Source of the DNA: Mansonella perstans
Lineage: Eukaryota; Nematoda; Chromadorea; Rhabditida; Onchocercidae
Assembly: GCA_037074765.1 (NCBI GenBank)
Contig: JBAMDO010000572.1
Coordinates: forward strand, 352,501-416,500
Length of the DNA stretch: 64,000 nt
Reading direction: 5' to 3'
Part shown: positions 1 through 17,994 of the stretch, one piece after another
How positions within the stretch are numbered: the first letter of the stretch is position 1
Layout: the number at the start of each line of letters is the position of its first letter
Position numbers and translations under genes: made by a program
The notes under the pieces: generated by a model
The model's input: only the letters and a program-made list of their open reading frames with translations
Told to the model about the DNA's origin: nothing
Database searches by the model: none

Positions 1-3000
1 AAAGAAATCTCTGGTCGGTAATGAATGAATGACACAAAGATGACTTCACAGGGAAGGGCGAAAAAAAGGAAGTGATATTAATTGTGATATTAAAAGAAAG
101 TAATATTAATTGTGATAGAACGGGTGATATTAATTAATTGCTGTGTCAATTGAACATTATCTGCTCTTTATATTTCACTATAAATATCTGTTAAAAAATG
201 ATAAAAGAAAATAGAATAATGAAATAATACAAGAAACATACAACATGATCTCGATGTGTATATGTGTGTTTTGTAGCCAAAAATTATTTTGTCAAACTAA
301 AATGATGAAGGAAATTATTAAAATATATTTGAAAAAGTTTTCAATCTTTTAAACATTTCATTCAATCATTTCAGTTTCTTCCTATGCATATGACAAATTA
401 TTGCTTTTTGTTTCATAATTAATAATTATTAACACTAAAAATAATAATTAATCATAGCAATAATTTATTTGATTGCACGAATTTTTCAATCTTTAAAATT
501 GATCATTAACATCTGACAGAACAAAGTTCATTAAAGAAATTTTTATTTCCTTTGAAAGAAAGAGAAGAAAAAAATTCTTTCATTGTTAGAGAAAAAAATA
601 TTTTGCTGGAATCTATTTATTCTCCAAAACTGTTTGTAAGGGACTTTTCACTTCTTTCTTTCAACCTGTACTACTACAAATAATTCAAGTTGAAATTTTG
701 GAATTTTAAAATTTCCTGGGAAGAAATATTACTGTTTTCCGGAATCATTGATAATACAATATCTGTTGGGCTCAAGCGATCTTCAGCAAAAACTTTAGTA
801 AGCCTCGAACATTCCACAGTTTTGTTTAGTGATAAGAAACCTACAAAATTTTGAGACTCATAATGAGTTACACTCACTATTACTGTCAATCATTATTTCT
901 GCCATGCTATTGGCTACTGTAAACCTCGCTAAAACTTATCCGAGTTCATGATTAAGAATAGTGAGTGCATCGTTTGAAAATTTCAGAAATGTTTCATAAA
1001 AAGTCTTCTGTTGAAATGTAAATTTTCGTTTGTTAAAATTGTAAAAATTACAAATTACCAATTGACGATGACAAAGATGCAGAAAATTTCCAAGGACTTT
1101 ATTTTTCAATTTTGATGCGTTTTTTCAGCATTGAATGATAAAAGCATCACGTCATTCATCTAATAAAATGCAGCTCTTAGAAATCGAGAAAAGAATGCAT
1201 GGATTTACCCATAAATAAATTATTGTTTGGCTAAATTTGAATTTTTCAAAAAACGAATTTTTTGCAGAAAATGTCACTATATTCTCAAATGGATGCAATC
1301 AATGTGTTCCAATGGGAAAAAGTCAGAAAGAAGCGAAGAAAAATTGAAATATTCATGAAAATAAAAAAAAAAAAAAAAAATTCATGAAAAAATGCCATTT
1401 TCTTCTTGTTTTTGAGAGCTCTTTGCACTGGCCTCATCAATTTTTATTTGATCGTTTCAGTTAACAATTGTGTGGGAGTGAATATCACGTGATTGCATAA
1501 AATTAAAAATTTTGGAATCTTTGTTTTTTTTCCGAAATTTTTTGATCGTCAAAAAGAAAAAAAAAAAATTATCTATTATTGCCGAAAGTGATGAAATTCT
1601 ATCGAGTTCAATTGGTTCTCTCGTTGTGAAGTCGATTGAAATTTCCACGAATTATTTGGTTCACTGATGTTCTGTCATCGTCTACTATTGATAATCGTTT
1701 CTCTCAATTCTTTTTTCAATCTTTTGCTATACCTCTCTTTTCAACAGTCTTTTTTTTTGTGAAAAATATGCCAAATAAATGTTAGAATCGCTTTGAAAAA
1801 CAAAATAAACCCCAAAAATAAACTCTCTCTTCTGCCCATAGTTGTTTTTACAATGACTGCATGGAAAACGCATCGCATTTCGCCTAATCAATTTGACGGA
1901 ATACCAATTAAAACTGCTAAAAAATGCAAATTAATGCGACAGGAAGGGATGAAATAAGAAAATAAAAACGTGGAAAACAATTTTTTATACTTTCGAGTAG
2001 TATTGTATGTTTAGTAAAGCATTTCAATACATTTACAACATGAAGGGACAGAACAAAATACGTGGAGTTTACGTGATGATAACAGGGAAACTTCCACACA
2101 TTTCAGATTTGCTCAAATGTAGCATGCATATATTTATTTGTGAAATATGTGCATTTTCAATGTTACTTCTTTACCTTTTTAACTTGCATTATTTTAAATT
2201 CAACCAACAATTGGGACAAATTTGCATAGTATTGTTACTTTAATTTCCAAATAAATATAATTAATTCGAAGAGAATTTAATGATTATTAACAGTTGGAAA
2301 TCATTGGAAATGATTGAAAAAGTGGAATTAGAAAATATAAAGCCAGATGAAAAAGCCAGTTTAATAGACGAAAAATCCCACCTTTGATAACCCTTGATAA
2401 TGAATTATCAAATAACTCTATCATAATAAACTGATATATTAGTACTGCTAATTTAATTTAAAAAAAAAGAGAAAACATATATATCCACACCTCTTATCAT
2501 AATCAGCACTTATCATTTAGTGCATCAGATGGTAGAAGTGATCGTATGTAATTCAATGTACTTTGACATCAATGTATACACAAACAGGTATACACATAGT
2601 AAAAGTTTAACAGATAAGAAATCAATGTGTTTTGAGTCAACAAAGAAAAATATTTCTTTTAATATTATAAAATATCTTCGAACAAAATTAGCATTTAGTA
2701 CAATAGCAAAAAAATGTTTCAGTTGTTGACAGTAAATGGGACATTGTTACAAATGCTAATTTTTGCCACTTCTATGTCAATTATTTTCAATTTTTTTATT
2801 CTATAATTATTATTCATGCATAACTTCGACTGCAAAATTTTTTTCATAATTTTATTTTCTTGTTTAGTTTGCATTTAACTTTAATTGAATCACAAAACGT
2901 AAAATGGAAATTCTCAATTTTTTTTTCACCTTTTTAAACTCGCAAAATTTGATATATCAATGTTTCTAATTGATAGCAAAAATTTAGAAAATATTTCTTT

Positions 3001-4603
3001 TAACATTAGAAAATACCTTCGAACACTTTTCTAAAATTATTCTAAAGCTATTCAATTTCCATTTACTTGTTATTTCCAATAATTCTTTAATTTGGACAGA
3101 AAAGTGGAAAGAGATAGAGGTAAGATAAAAGAATAAAATAGATCATTTAAATTCCAACATTTTTGTTGCAGTTTTTAATTACAACTTATTGTGTCTGATC
3201 ATCTAGTGCAACATGATGCTAATTACGATATGTGATCACAAAATATTCGAATACGATACCCTCAGATCAAAAATCGTTTCAGTTCATTTCTTCTATCTAA
3301 TTATTAATTTCCGATTCAAATTTTTCATTTTTAGCACTGAACGGTCGGATAAATAAAAATAAATAGGAGATGTGCTTTTTACACATCTAATTAAGAAGAT
3401 AGAAAAGAAATGTTAATTTTATCTGGATTATCACATCTATCTTCATTTCCAGTTACTGAGATATTTATCTCATCATTTGATTTAAACGTAGAATCCCTCA
3501 AGAAGAGGATGAAAGAACTGAAAAAATAAACAGGAAATATTTGAAATGTCATTTCTTAAAAACATTCCTAACTTTATTCGCTTTCTCTCAGTTGATTTGA
3601 AATGGAAAATTAGTGGAAAGCTTATTTCTTCTTCTTATTACTTTAACTCTTTTCATTAATTCCAAATCACTGCAACAAACAAATAAAAATAGATTTCAGT
3701 GACAAGCGCTATTAAATTTAAGAGTGGAAAATTTTTTTTTTTTTCAAATATTTTAAATACTATATTTTATTCCAAATAAGAAACTTGACTGAAATTTGAA
3801 TTTTATAAAATAAAAATCATTTTGAAATAGGAAAAATAATTGTCATTGTATTAGAAAAATGCTGGTGCTAAAGTGTTAAAAATAATTGATATAGAGAAAA
3901 TTAATGAGTGAACATATGACGCATTCAATTCCATTTCTAAACATTCAACAGGCAAAAAAATTGGATTGAATTAATTAATTGAACAAGAAGCAAATACGAG
4001 TATGATGTGTTAAATTAGTACACAACCAGTATCAAATAGCCGGAAGGAAAAATGAGGCATAGAAATAGGACGACAATGAATCGTGGAGGCAGCAGGAATG
4101 ATTCGGCAGTGTACTAACTTCGAAAATCGATTCTGTGATAAAAATTTAACCAACTCTAAATGTCCATATTTGTTTCTACTCAATTTATTTCTCTTATTAC
4201 ATAAACAAATTACAATTAATCAGCATCATTTTCACCTTCCCTTGCACCTTTTCTCCCGCTACTTCCTCATACCATTATCAAGTATAAACCTGTTGAAAAT
4301 CATTATGACCGTTATTGAAAAAATCAGCGCATCAAACAGGGACCATCATTGAAAATTGATCAGGCGTACTACTTACTGCAACTGCAGTATATATATAGTT
4401 ATCGACTGAATGAAAGTTAGTATGCTTTTATATAATTTTTTCATATGCTTTTTATAGAAATCGTAGGACTGCATCTTTTTCAGGAAAATTTACTCTCACT
4501 ACAGGATCATATTATCATCTAAGCAGTACACAATGATTTAATGAAATTCCAAAACAAAAAAAAAAAAAAGTTGCTTTGTATGTAATTACTTCAAAGCTAG
4601 AAA
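1..4603. other. Intergenic AT-rich DNA, no supported gene
   Basis: I see no gene here that I can support. The DNA is AT-rich with poly-A and poly-T runs. The only stretch that looks exon-like is on the minus strand at about 674-848. A TTTTGTAG acceptor-like site is followed by about 55 open codons reading GFLSLNKTVECSRL and later LSPTDIVLSMIPEN, then a stop. I found no partner exon and do not recognise the sequence. A second open stretch, about 1560-1648 on the minus strand, reads EISIDFTTREPIELDR before running into a T-rich tract. Both are weak. Confidence 0.5.
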
Positions 4604-5136
4604 ATGAATCAGAATAAGGAGTTTCATAAATTATCAATAAAGCCAGTCAAAGATTATTACTTCAATCATTTTTTGCCATCTGAAGTTTCAGTTTTTCCGC
4701 AAATTAACATACCTACAAAATCTACGTATCCTGAAATGAAAAAAAAGAACCATCAGTTTAAACTGTGAAATTTATAGAAGTGCCATCATACCACGAAATT
4801 AATGCAGAAATCCTAAATTTGAGTACATCAAAATATTTACCTGAAATAAAGAAAAACAAAATATCTGGTATGACAGAACGCCCAGTTAACACGACTGTAA
4901 CTAGTACAGAAATTATCATATACTCATGGGAAAATTAACAGTATGGCACGGAGCATTTTTGGGCAGATGATTTCGTAGAGAAACAAATGCAAACATTACG
5001 ATACTTGTGGGAAATATATTTTATACGTAGTATTTTATCTTTGCTTAGTTTTACTCTTATTTATAAGAGAATGAATTGCCATCTTCTACTGTCACTTCTT
5101 TTCTGCTATAAATTTTCCTATTCCTCAACCAGATGA
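4604..5136 (+). pseudogene. Broken protein-like reading frame, unrecognised
   Basis: An ATG at 4604 opens a 54-codon frame (MNQNKEFHKLSIKPVKDYY...) that stops at 4766-4768. At that point a second frame opens (KFIEVPSYHEINAEIL...) and runs about 58 codons to a TAA at 4936-4938. The same frame then reads on for another 65 codons (QYGTEHFWADDFVEKQ...) to a TGA at 5134. In DNA this rich in A and T, about 530 bases with only one frame change and one internal stop is unusual, and the residues look protein-like. I found no splice sites that remove both breaks. I do not recognise the family. It may be a decayed gene, or a real gene with introns I failed to see. It lies tail to tail with the ubiquitin-L40 gene. 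Confidence 0.3.
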
Positions 5137-5339
5137 CAAGTGATAATAAATATTTTCGCAAACCAATGATAAATGCTGACGAACAAAAGAGCTTTTCATC
5201 TTTAATTATGTAATCTCTCGCAGACATATATGTGATAGTTACAAAGACAGGAATTATAGATACCTTCTTTTGGAAAATGGATGTTGTGATTAACAGAATT
5301 CATCAGTTGTTGGCGTTGCGCACATAATAAAAGTCAGTA

Positions 5340-5345
5340 TTTATT
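5340..5345 (-). terminator. Likely poly(A) signal of the ubiquitin-L40 gene
   Basis: The minus strand reads AATAAA about 50 bases downstream of the ubiquitin-L40 stop codon, a usual distance for a polyadenylation hexamer. It is followed by T-rich sequence. Confidence 0.5.
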
Positions 5346-5393
5346 TCACTTTAACATACAAGCACTTGTATGAATGTCAAGATTATTTCGAGC

Positions 5394-7011
<1,618 letters not shown>

Positions 7012-7197
7012 TTAAAAAAAAAAAAAAACTGATTGAAATAATTCTTAAATTACAATTTCCCGAGGATAGTTATACTATAACGATGCAAAGGACAAAAACT
7101 TCTTCCACTTAAATCTCATTAGATTACTGATAATAAAATATGTTATAACACAATATTGCAACGTTCAACCCTATCATTTGCTTCTCCGTAACACAAT

Positions 7198-7430
7198 GAC
7201 CTAAAATCAATCCTGATCCTATCCACGAGTCATCTGGTTAGAAATGAATGACCTAAAATCAGTCCAGACCCTATCCACCAGTCACCTGGTTTGAAATGCA
7301 TGACCTAACATCAGTCCAGATCCTACCCACCAATCACCTGGGTTTGAAATGCATGACCTAAAACCAGTCCAGATCCTACTCACCAGTCACCTGGTTTGAA
7401 ACGAATCACTGGTTTGAAATGCACCTGGTT
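7198..7430. repeat. 52-bp minisatellite upstream of ubq-2
   Basis: Four imperfect copies of a unit beginning gacctaaaatcagtccagat and containing agtcacctggtttgaaat, followed by partial units. The copies differ at several positions each, so it is not a recent expansion. Most copies carry CACCTG, an E-box core. The array ends about 250 bases upstream of the ubiquitin-L40 start region on that gene's 5' side, so it could lie near the promoter; that role is inference. Confidence 0.85.
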
Positions 7431-8312
7431 TGCGTTTATGTTACTGAAATATCAGGGAGCTGTATGAAAATAACCCGAAATTTTCAATTAAAATAACAGC
7501 AATTGTCGGGATGCACACCGGTGAATGCAATTTCAGTTTTGCATAAATATGAGAAATCAACCGATATATATATTTAAATTAACGCTTTAATATTCAAATT
7601 AACGCATGAACGATTGTTGGTAGTTGAAAATTCGACAAAATTTAATGCATTTATTGAAATTAATTTATTGACAGGAAATTTATCAATAGTATCAATGCTC
7701 GCACTGCTCATTAAGACGAATGCATTTCATGCATAATAGCACTTTGATATCATTTATATCAATATTTTGTCCTGTAATAATGATTATTTCATTAAAATGT
7801 TATTCATTTTGTATATTATATTAAATTTTCATTTCTATTTTTTCTTTTATACATTAAATTAGTCGAAAGAGTGGGCAAATACTGAATTAATGTTATTGAA
7901 AATTGAATATATTAACAATTTTAAATTATTGGAAATTAAATATGTTAACAATTATATGAATGGCATGATGGATAATGCAGATTCATTGATAAGATTGGAA
8001 ATGATTGTTAGACACTAGAGTTTTTGATATATGTGATAGTGATTGGATGATAAAGATAAATGGATTGAAGATTGACAATTCATCAGTTAATGATTAATTT
8101 AAAAACTGTATATATATATATACAATATTGAAAACAACAAATTACTAATTTTGATTGATCAGAAATGAAATATAATTAATTAATCGTTTCATATGTATTT
8201 GTTATAAGCCAAGTGATCAGTTTAGTGATTAATTTAAAAACTTTGAAAGATAAAGATTGTAAAGAAGAAAGCACTAATTTAATCTCTAACTTCTACAATA
8301 ATAATTAATAAT

Positions 8313-8565
8313 TTATTCTACAATAATTAAGATTTTCAGAAAAAAAACACACAACTTAGCACTAATTTAATCTTTGACTCACCATTATCTTTCTCTGAAA
8401 ATTGCCCTAATAGTTTTTTGATCAAAAGAAATTTCTCATGAAGTTTTTTTTTTCTCTTCCTTATTTAAATCAAATTTTCAAGAGAACAATTACTATATTA
8501 ATTTATTTAAATAAAAGAAATAAGTTGTGTTTTTTCTGAAAATCTTAATTATTGTAGAATAAAAG
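8313..8565. repeat. Inverted repeat with arms of about 43 bases
   Basis: The left arm (about 8313-8356) contains ttctacaataattaagattt and tcagaaaaaaaacacaactta-like sequence. The right arm (about 8520-8565) is its reverse complement with very few mismatches, and about 160 bases lie between. It could be a small non-autonomous transposon relic or a hairpin. I see no clear target-site duplication. Confidence 0.7.
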
Positions 8566-8917
8566 TAAATAAAAGAAAGAAAATAATAATAATTTTACCA
8601 AAAAGTGGAAGATTTCATGTTACACGAGGCATTGATTCACTTGTGATATAATGGGACTGTAAAATCTTTGAAGAATTAATTATTTTAAAACAGTATTGAA
8701 AGTGATTGAGATTATCATTCAATAGATCGATTCCAGTGATACTTACTGTTGTTGTATTTATCGCAATAGAGTAAATTATAATTCAGTTGTGATTATTCAA
8801 TGTGACAAAGCAGAAATGAAATGTATAAATTGTAAAATTGCAAAATTCAATTAAATTTAAAACAATAGGGAGAGAGAAAAAAAGAGATAATAGAAGGGAG
8901 AAAGAGAAAAAACGAAC

Positions 8918-10304
8918 TTCGTCCCAGTTATGCACAAATAAGCCACCAAATAATCGTACAATAGGAGGGCTAAAATGTGGAGTAAATTCGTATGATTCAA
9001 TAGGTACATTAACAGTTGCTACATATGGATCAGAATGTGAATCCTGTACACTTGTAGCATAATCTGATTCTGACCATTGTGGTTGGGTAATTATTTGCTG
9101 AAATAAAATTAATTCATTCATTTTATTGGCTAAAAAATAGAAAATCGAAGATATGAATACTTTTTAATTTTATATTATGTCATCAAGTTTTATTGTTAAC
9201 TTATTATACTTTGTATTCCATACAAAAAGTCAAAAAGTTTTATTTTTTTTATAAAGGATTGATAAGAGATACGAATAGAATGAGCGGCGATATGATGAGA
9301 TAAAATGATATCACTTATTTTTTAAACTAATTACAAAAGTTATCAAGATGTTTGATATGTTTTGTTGAATATAAATAATCAAATCGATCAATAAGAAAAT
9401 GGTTCATTTAATTTCTGATACGTGACATTTTTCGCTGAAGAATTACGTAAGGTACCATGTGGATGAATTATTATTGCACGTTTGAATGTAACAGTTGTTA
9501 TGAGTGATTAAATGGGAAGCAAATAAGTCATCAAAACCTGAACTGATGATCCAGATGGCAGTGTTGGTAGAATAGCGGTGGTAGCGGCAGATGTTGAAAC
9601 ACTTGGCACTGAACCGAAAATTTCGCTACTAATTGGTAATTCAGGTAACGGAAATGTCGGTTGAGTTCCTACCAATGCTTGATCCAATTTTCCATTTAAC
9701 AAATCTTGCTGAGAAGACAACATTGGAGAAGTTGCGAGTGCTGGATAAAGTGGTGAATGAAATCTGGGTGGACTGGATCCGGATACAGCTGGAGGCGGTC
9801 GATAAAATCCAGATGGTCTGCTGGTTTCAAGTGCAGCCTGAGGAACAATTCCCAATGATGTGCCAGCTCTGTGTGCTGCTTGAGGTAATGGATAGATTGC
9901 GGGTGGTGCACCGATGTCAGCTGCATACAGAGGAGGTGGATGGAATCTGGGTAATACACCAAATCCAGGCGGTGGATAGAATCCATATGGCAAGAATCCG
10001 TACGGCGTGACATTTGCTTGTGTTGCTTGAAGCGGTAGATAGAATCCAGGTGGTGCACCAGCTCGGGATGCAGCTTGAGGCGGGAGATAGAAGCCGGACG
10101 GTATTGCTCCATATTCTGGACTAACGAATGGAAAAACAGTCTGAGGAAAATCTTGAGATCGACCAGGTAAAACTGGAGAAAGATTAGAATGTGCAGATCT
10201 AGGTGAATTATCCGTCTTTCCGTGTTCCATTAGCTCATGCTTTCTTCCTGATGATACACCTTCTTGTGGTAATTCTTCGAATGAACCAACTAGCACTGCT
10301 GCTG
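8918..10304 (-). CDS. Proline-rich protein, unrecognised (partial model)
   Basis: Two exons are well supported: 10304-9538 and 9097 to about 8918. They join in phase across a CAG|GTTTTG donor and a TTTATTTCAG acceptor. The first exon encodes about 255 residues rich in Pro, Tyr, Phe and Ala, with loose repeats of the type GFYLPPQA (also GFYLPLQA, GFYPPPGF, GFYRPPPA). The second encodes QIITQPQWSESDYATS and then SPPIVRLFGGLFVHNWDEV. The 3' end is unsure: the frame stays open to a stop at 8783, but the last third is T-rich and intron-like. No start codon exon was found. An open stretch at about 10440-10670 on the same strand (RSTYRKFRQQLQLPLQ) is a candidate upstream exon but does not join in phase. 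Repeated Pro-aromatic units suggest a disordered or structural protein. I assign no function. Confidence 0.5.
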
Positions 10305-12727
10305 CTGGTAAAAATTATAATCAGCATTTCGAATTTTTAAGAAAATTGAAATCATGCAAATTTTTGTCCACTAACTGGTTTTCCTACAATAGCGCTATCA
10401 TTTCATGTGATATTTTTCCAGGAATACATTTTTCAAACATTTATAACTTCTTGATTCGATGATGTGATAATAGATTAACTTGTAATGGAAGTTGCAATTG
10501 TTGTCTAAATTTACGATATGTTGAGCGATTTCGAGATGAATTATCTTTTGCAATTTTCTCTGAAATGACATTTCTTCCGATAATATTCTGGAATTGCAAC
10601 GAGCGATCTGTGATTGTATCCCTTAATTGATATTTGAAACTTCTGAAGCTGATTCTTGCATATTTGCTGTTCGTTTTTTCGATTTACGAGAATCAATGAA
10701 CCTACAATTCAGACAGTTTCCATGCACTCCTATGTATTTTAGGCTATCCAAGTTGTTTGCTCTTTTCATTTTGTTGTTTATTTTCATCGCTTCAATGTTC
10801 TTCAGATATCTGTGATATAATTTATTTACATCTATAGGAAAATCTAATAAACTATCATAGCATTAAATAATCGTGCTATTCTGTATCATGTCGTACTTTT
10901 GATATTAAACTGTAATGATATTAGCCAATTATATGAATGGTACCATTACTGATGCCGTTGTATAGCAATGGTACCATTCGGTGCGGAATATTTGTCAGAC
11001 TTTATTGTAATACACAGTTGTAATCATAATCCGATTGAAGTGGTACATATACAAACGCTGCATTCATTAGAAATTAAGGGAAAAAAAAAACATGGAAAAT
11101 TGGAGAGGAAAGAAAAGAAAGGATTGAAAAAAGTATTCAAAAATAACTATTCAAATTTTATGAGAAATAAATTGATATATTTGAAAATAATATAAATTGA
11201 AGTATTTAAAAGTAGAGAAATAAACGATAGCTAAATGGTAGGAATTGATATTGACTTAATGAGGGCCAAACTGGTAAAAATTCAGTGAATTATATATACA
11301 TACAATTACTGATAAATATCATATTAATTGCAGTCAATTACCATTTGATATTAGAATTATATTGTATAGATCTCAACCTTTTCAAAAATCCAGAAAGAAC
11401 GAATCATTTCAACCGCGGCAAAATGAATAGTAAAAAAAGGCATTAAGATTATTTTTATCATGCATTTCTAATACTGATATGCAAGTATTTGTTGCAAATT
11501 AAAAAAGATTAAATTAAATGAAATTGTTTTTATTGTAAATTATTTCATTCATATTTACAAAACACATACATTTCTTCTGCAGCACTCAGACTAGCCAGTT
11601 TAATCCTTTATTTTTTCTATGTTCGATTTCACGATCCTCCAAAATTTAGCAATACATTTAAAACTCATTTTTCCTCAAGTCTAAAAAACAAAAAATGAGG
11701 CAAAGGCAAAATATGCAAAGATGAATAAAAAGATTATGAAAAAATTTGATAAGAGTCTATTCAAAACTCAAAACTTTTTCTCTTTCTAAGGGTAACACAC
11801 GTGAATCGAATCTTCTTCATAACAAATGACAAATTATGAAGTAGACGAAAGAATTATTCCAAATTTTAGCAACCAATTAGCAAACTAAAATTTACATTAA
11901 AAATCTTCATCAAAATGAATTTTTAGCCTGAATAGCTTATATAATGTGATTCGGTATGTTCATTTTAATCAGATAAAAAGAAATATTGATCACCGGTATT
12001 AGTTTTCAACTGAAATAAAATCTTTTTACGATGGAATGCGTTTCATAAAAAAAACTCAGAATCTCAACAAGATCAAGAATTTCGAATGAAATTCAGAGAA
12101 GTTCGCTATGACAGAGAATTTCAAATGAAATTCAGAAGAAATCCCTATACGGAAGATCCTACCCATAATATTATTATGAAAAATTTCAAATATCCGATAG
12201 AAATAAGCCAGAATCCCACTCTGTATCACGAGACATATATAATATAGTGAAAGCCTGAGCGAGCTCCATAAATTTGATTATCTATATAATTTTTCTTTCA
12301 TTGTGGAATGAATAAACCAGCAAATGAAAAACAAGCGAATTAACAAAGAGAACAGAAAAATCTATTAAAAGCAAAACATCTGCAACATAAACCGCGACAA
12401 ATAAACCACATATTTAGATTAATCACCAGCATAAATGATAAAATATTCCAAACAAAAAAAGAATCCTGAATCCAGTCTCAGATCAACATTCTCGGTAATA
12501 TTCAATTAAGAAAAAATCGCCACCACAATACACTTAACATTCTCAAAAAATATCCAGCTACTTGGTAGAAAGCTAAAAACTAGTTTAATCACAGAAAGCT
12601 AAAACTAGTAAGCAGATTAAGCATCTCTAATAAGCAGATTAAACATTTCACTCAAATGCCAAGTCAAAGTGAATATCTCGATTGATTAATACTTTTAACA
12701 AAAAATATTAAAAATTGCAAAAATATT
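10305..12727. other. Intergenic region, no supported gene
   Basis: No gene seen apart from possible 5' exons of the proline-rich gene near 10.4-10.7 kb. A plus-strand frame at 10968-11195 starts with ATG but ends in lysine-rich, A-rich sequence and is probably chance. It lies next to a pair of atggtaccat palindromes (10937 and 10969). The remainder is AT-rich, with a short imperfect direct repeat near 12060-12150. Confidence 0.5.
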
Positions 12728-16842
<4,115 letters not shown>

Positions 16843-16878
16843 CTGAATATAAAAAGAAACTAGGACCATGAATAAAAA

Positions 16879-17994
16879 TGAACAAAAGGAAATGGTTTAG
16901 TTTATCATCTTTTAAGCAAAAAACGAATCAGCGCTTAACTCTAATATCATCAGACAGTCCAAAAATTGAACAAATTTCTCGTTTTCCATTTTTTTCCCGT
17001 CATATATCTTCCAACATGGAAACCATTGCATTTAAACCCAAAAAATTTCGAAAAATTCCCATATATTTCATTTATTCCCAAAATTTTATTTCTCTAACTT
17101 GTTGATTTCATATAACACTTCAACCACAGTCACTTACAGTAACTGCATAATGGAAAACTATATTACCTTAGTTTCGTGTTTTTTTCGTAAACAACGTTGA
17201 ATCCCTTTTATGCAAATTCTGGACAAAATTCTTGAAAACGCTCGACTTATTATTGAAGTTATTTTCGCGACTAAATGCTTCTAACTCTGAAAAACCCCGT
17301 ACAATGAATAAATGCAGTCTAGCAAATGGTTCAACATATCCTTGTATAAACAAATACGCCTACTTGATCTATGAGCGCGTACTTCAACGATACATTCATG
17401 GTTCTATGGTTAGATCGTTACATTTATGGTTGCATTTATATTCTAAGAATTTTATGCAAATATGTAAAGATATATGTTTACTACTGAATGAGTAAGCTTG
17501 TTTAAAAATTCGAAGTCTAGAAAAATTACCGGGAATGTAAATCGGTTCCTGAAAGTAAAAAATAACGGTCAGAGAAGATCGTTTATTATGCAAAATACTA
17601 CAGTGACAAAACAACTGCATATAAATAGAAACAATAGTAAGACATACAAATAAGAACAAGTGTTTTAAACGATCAAAATTTTAAAATTTCTGAGCCTAAG
17701 TTTCAAATCTTTTCGGTCGAGCAACCAATGAAGATAGAGGATGACACATACACATATCAAAGATGGTGAGTTAGACTCCGCCGTGAGCAAATCAAATTAG
17801 ATAATGGAGCTCGGATAAAACATAAAAAATGCTACGCAAACTTAAATAACTTAAGTAATCTTTGTAAATATTCAGAAGAGTTATTTCAGTAATACTACTC
17901 TAATTACTTTATTTTTCACATGCTTATCAAAAAAATAATACAACATGTAGGTGCATTCTTACATTCTTAGAAGTGAAAAGCACATACAAAGTCA
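16879..17994. other. Gap between daf-25 and prmt-7
   Basis: About 1.1 kb with no firm gene. Minus-strand frames at 17168-17353 (FIQGYVEPFARLHLFIVRGF) and 17480-17560 (FQEPIYIPG between an acceptor-like TTTCAG and a GTAATT donor-like site) are exon-like, but they give no recognisable product and overlap a plus-strand frame. They may be untranslated leader or chance. Confidence 0.4.

Noticed and set aside
9633..10112. Overlapping long frames on both strands over the proline-rich exon
   Set aside because: Shadows of the GFYLPPQA repeat; only one frame has matching splice sites and in-phase joining.
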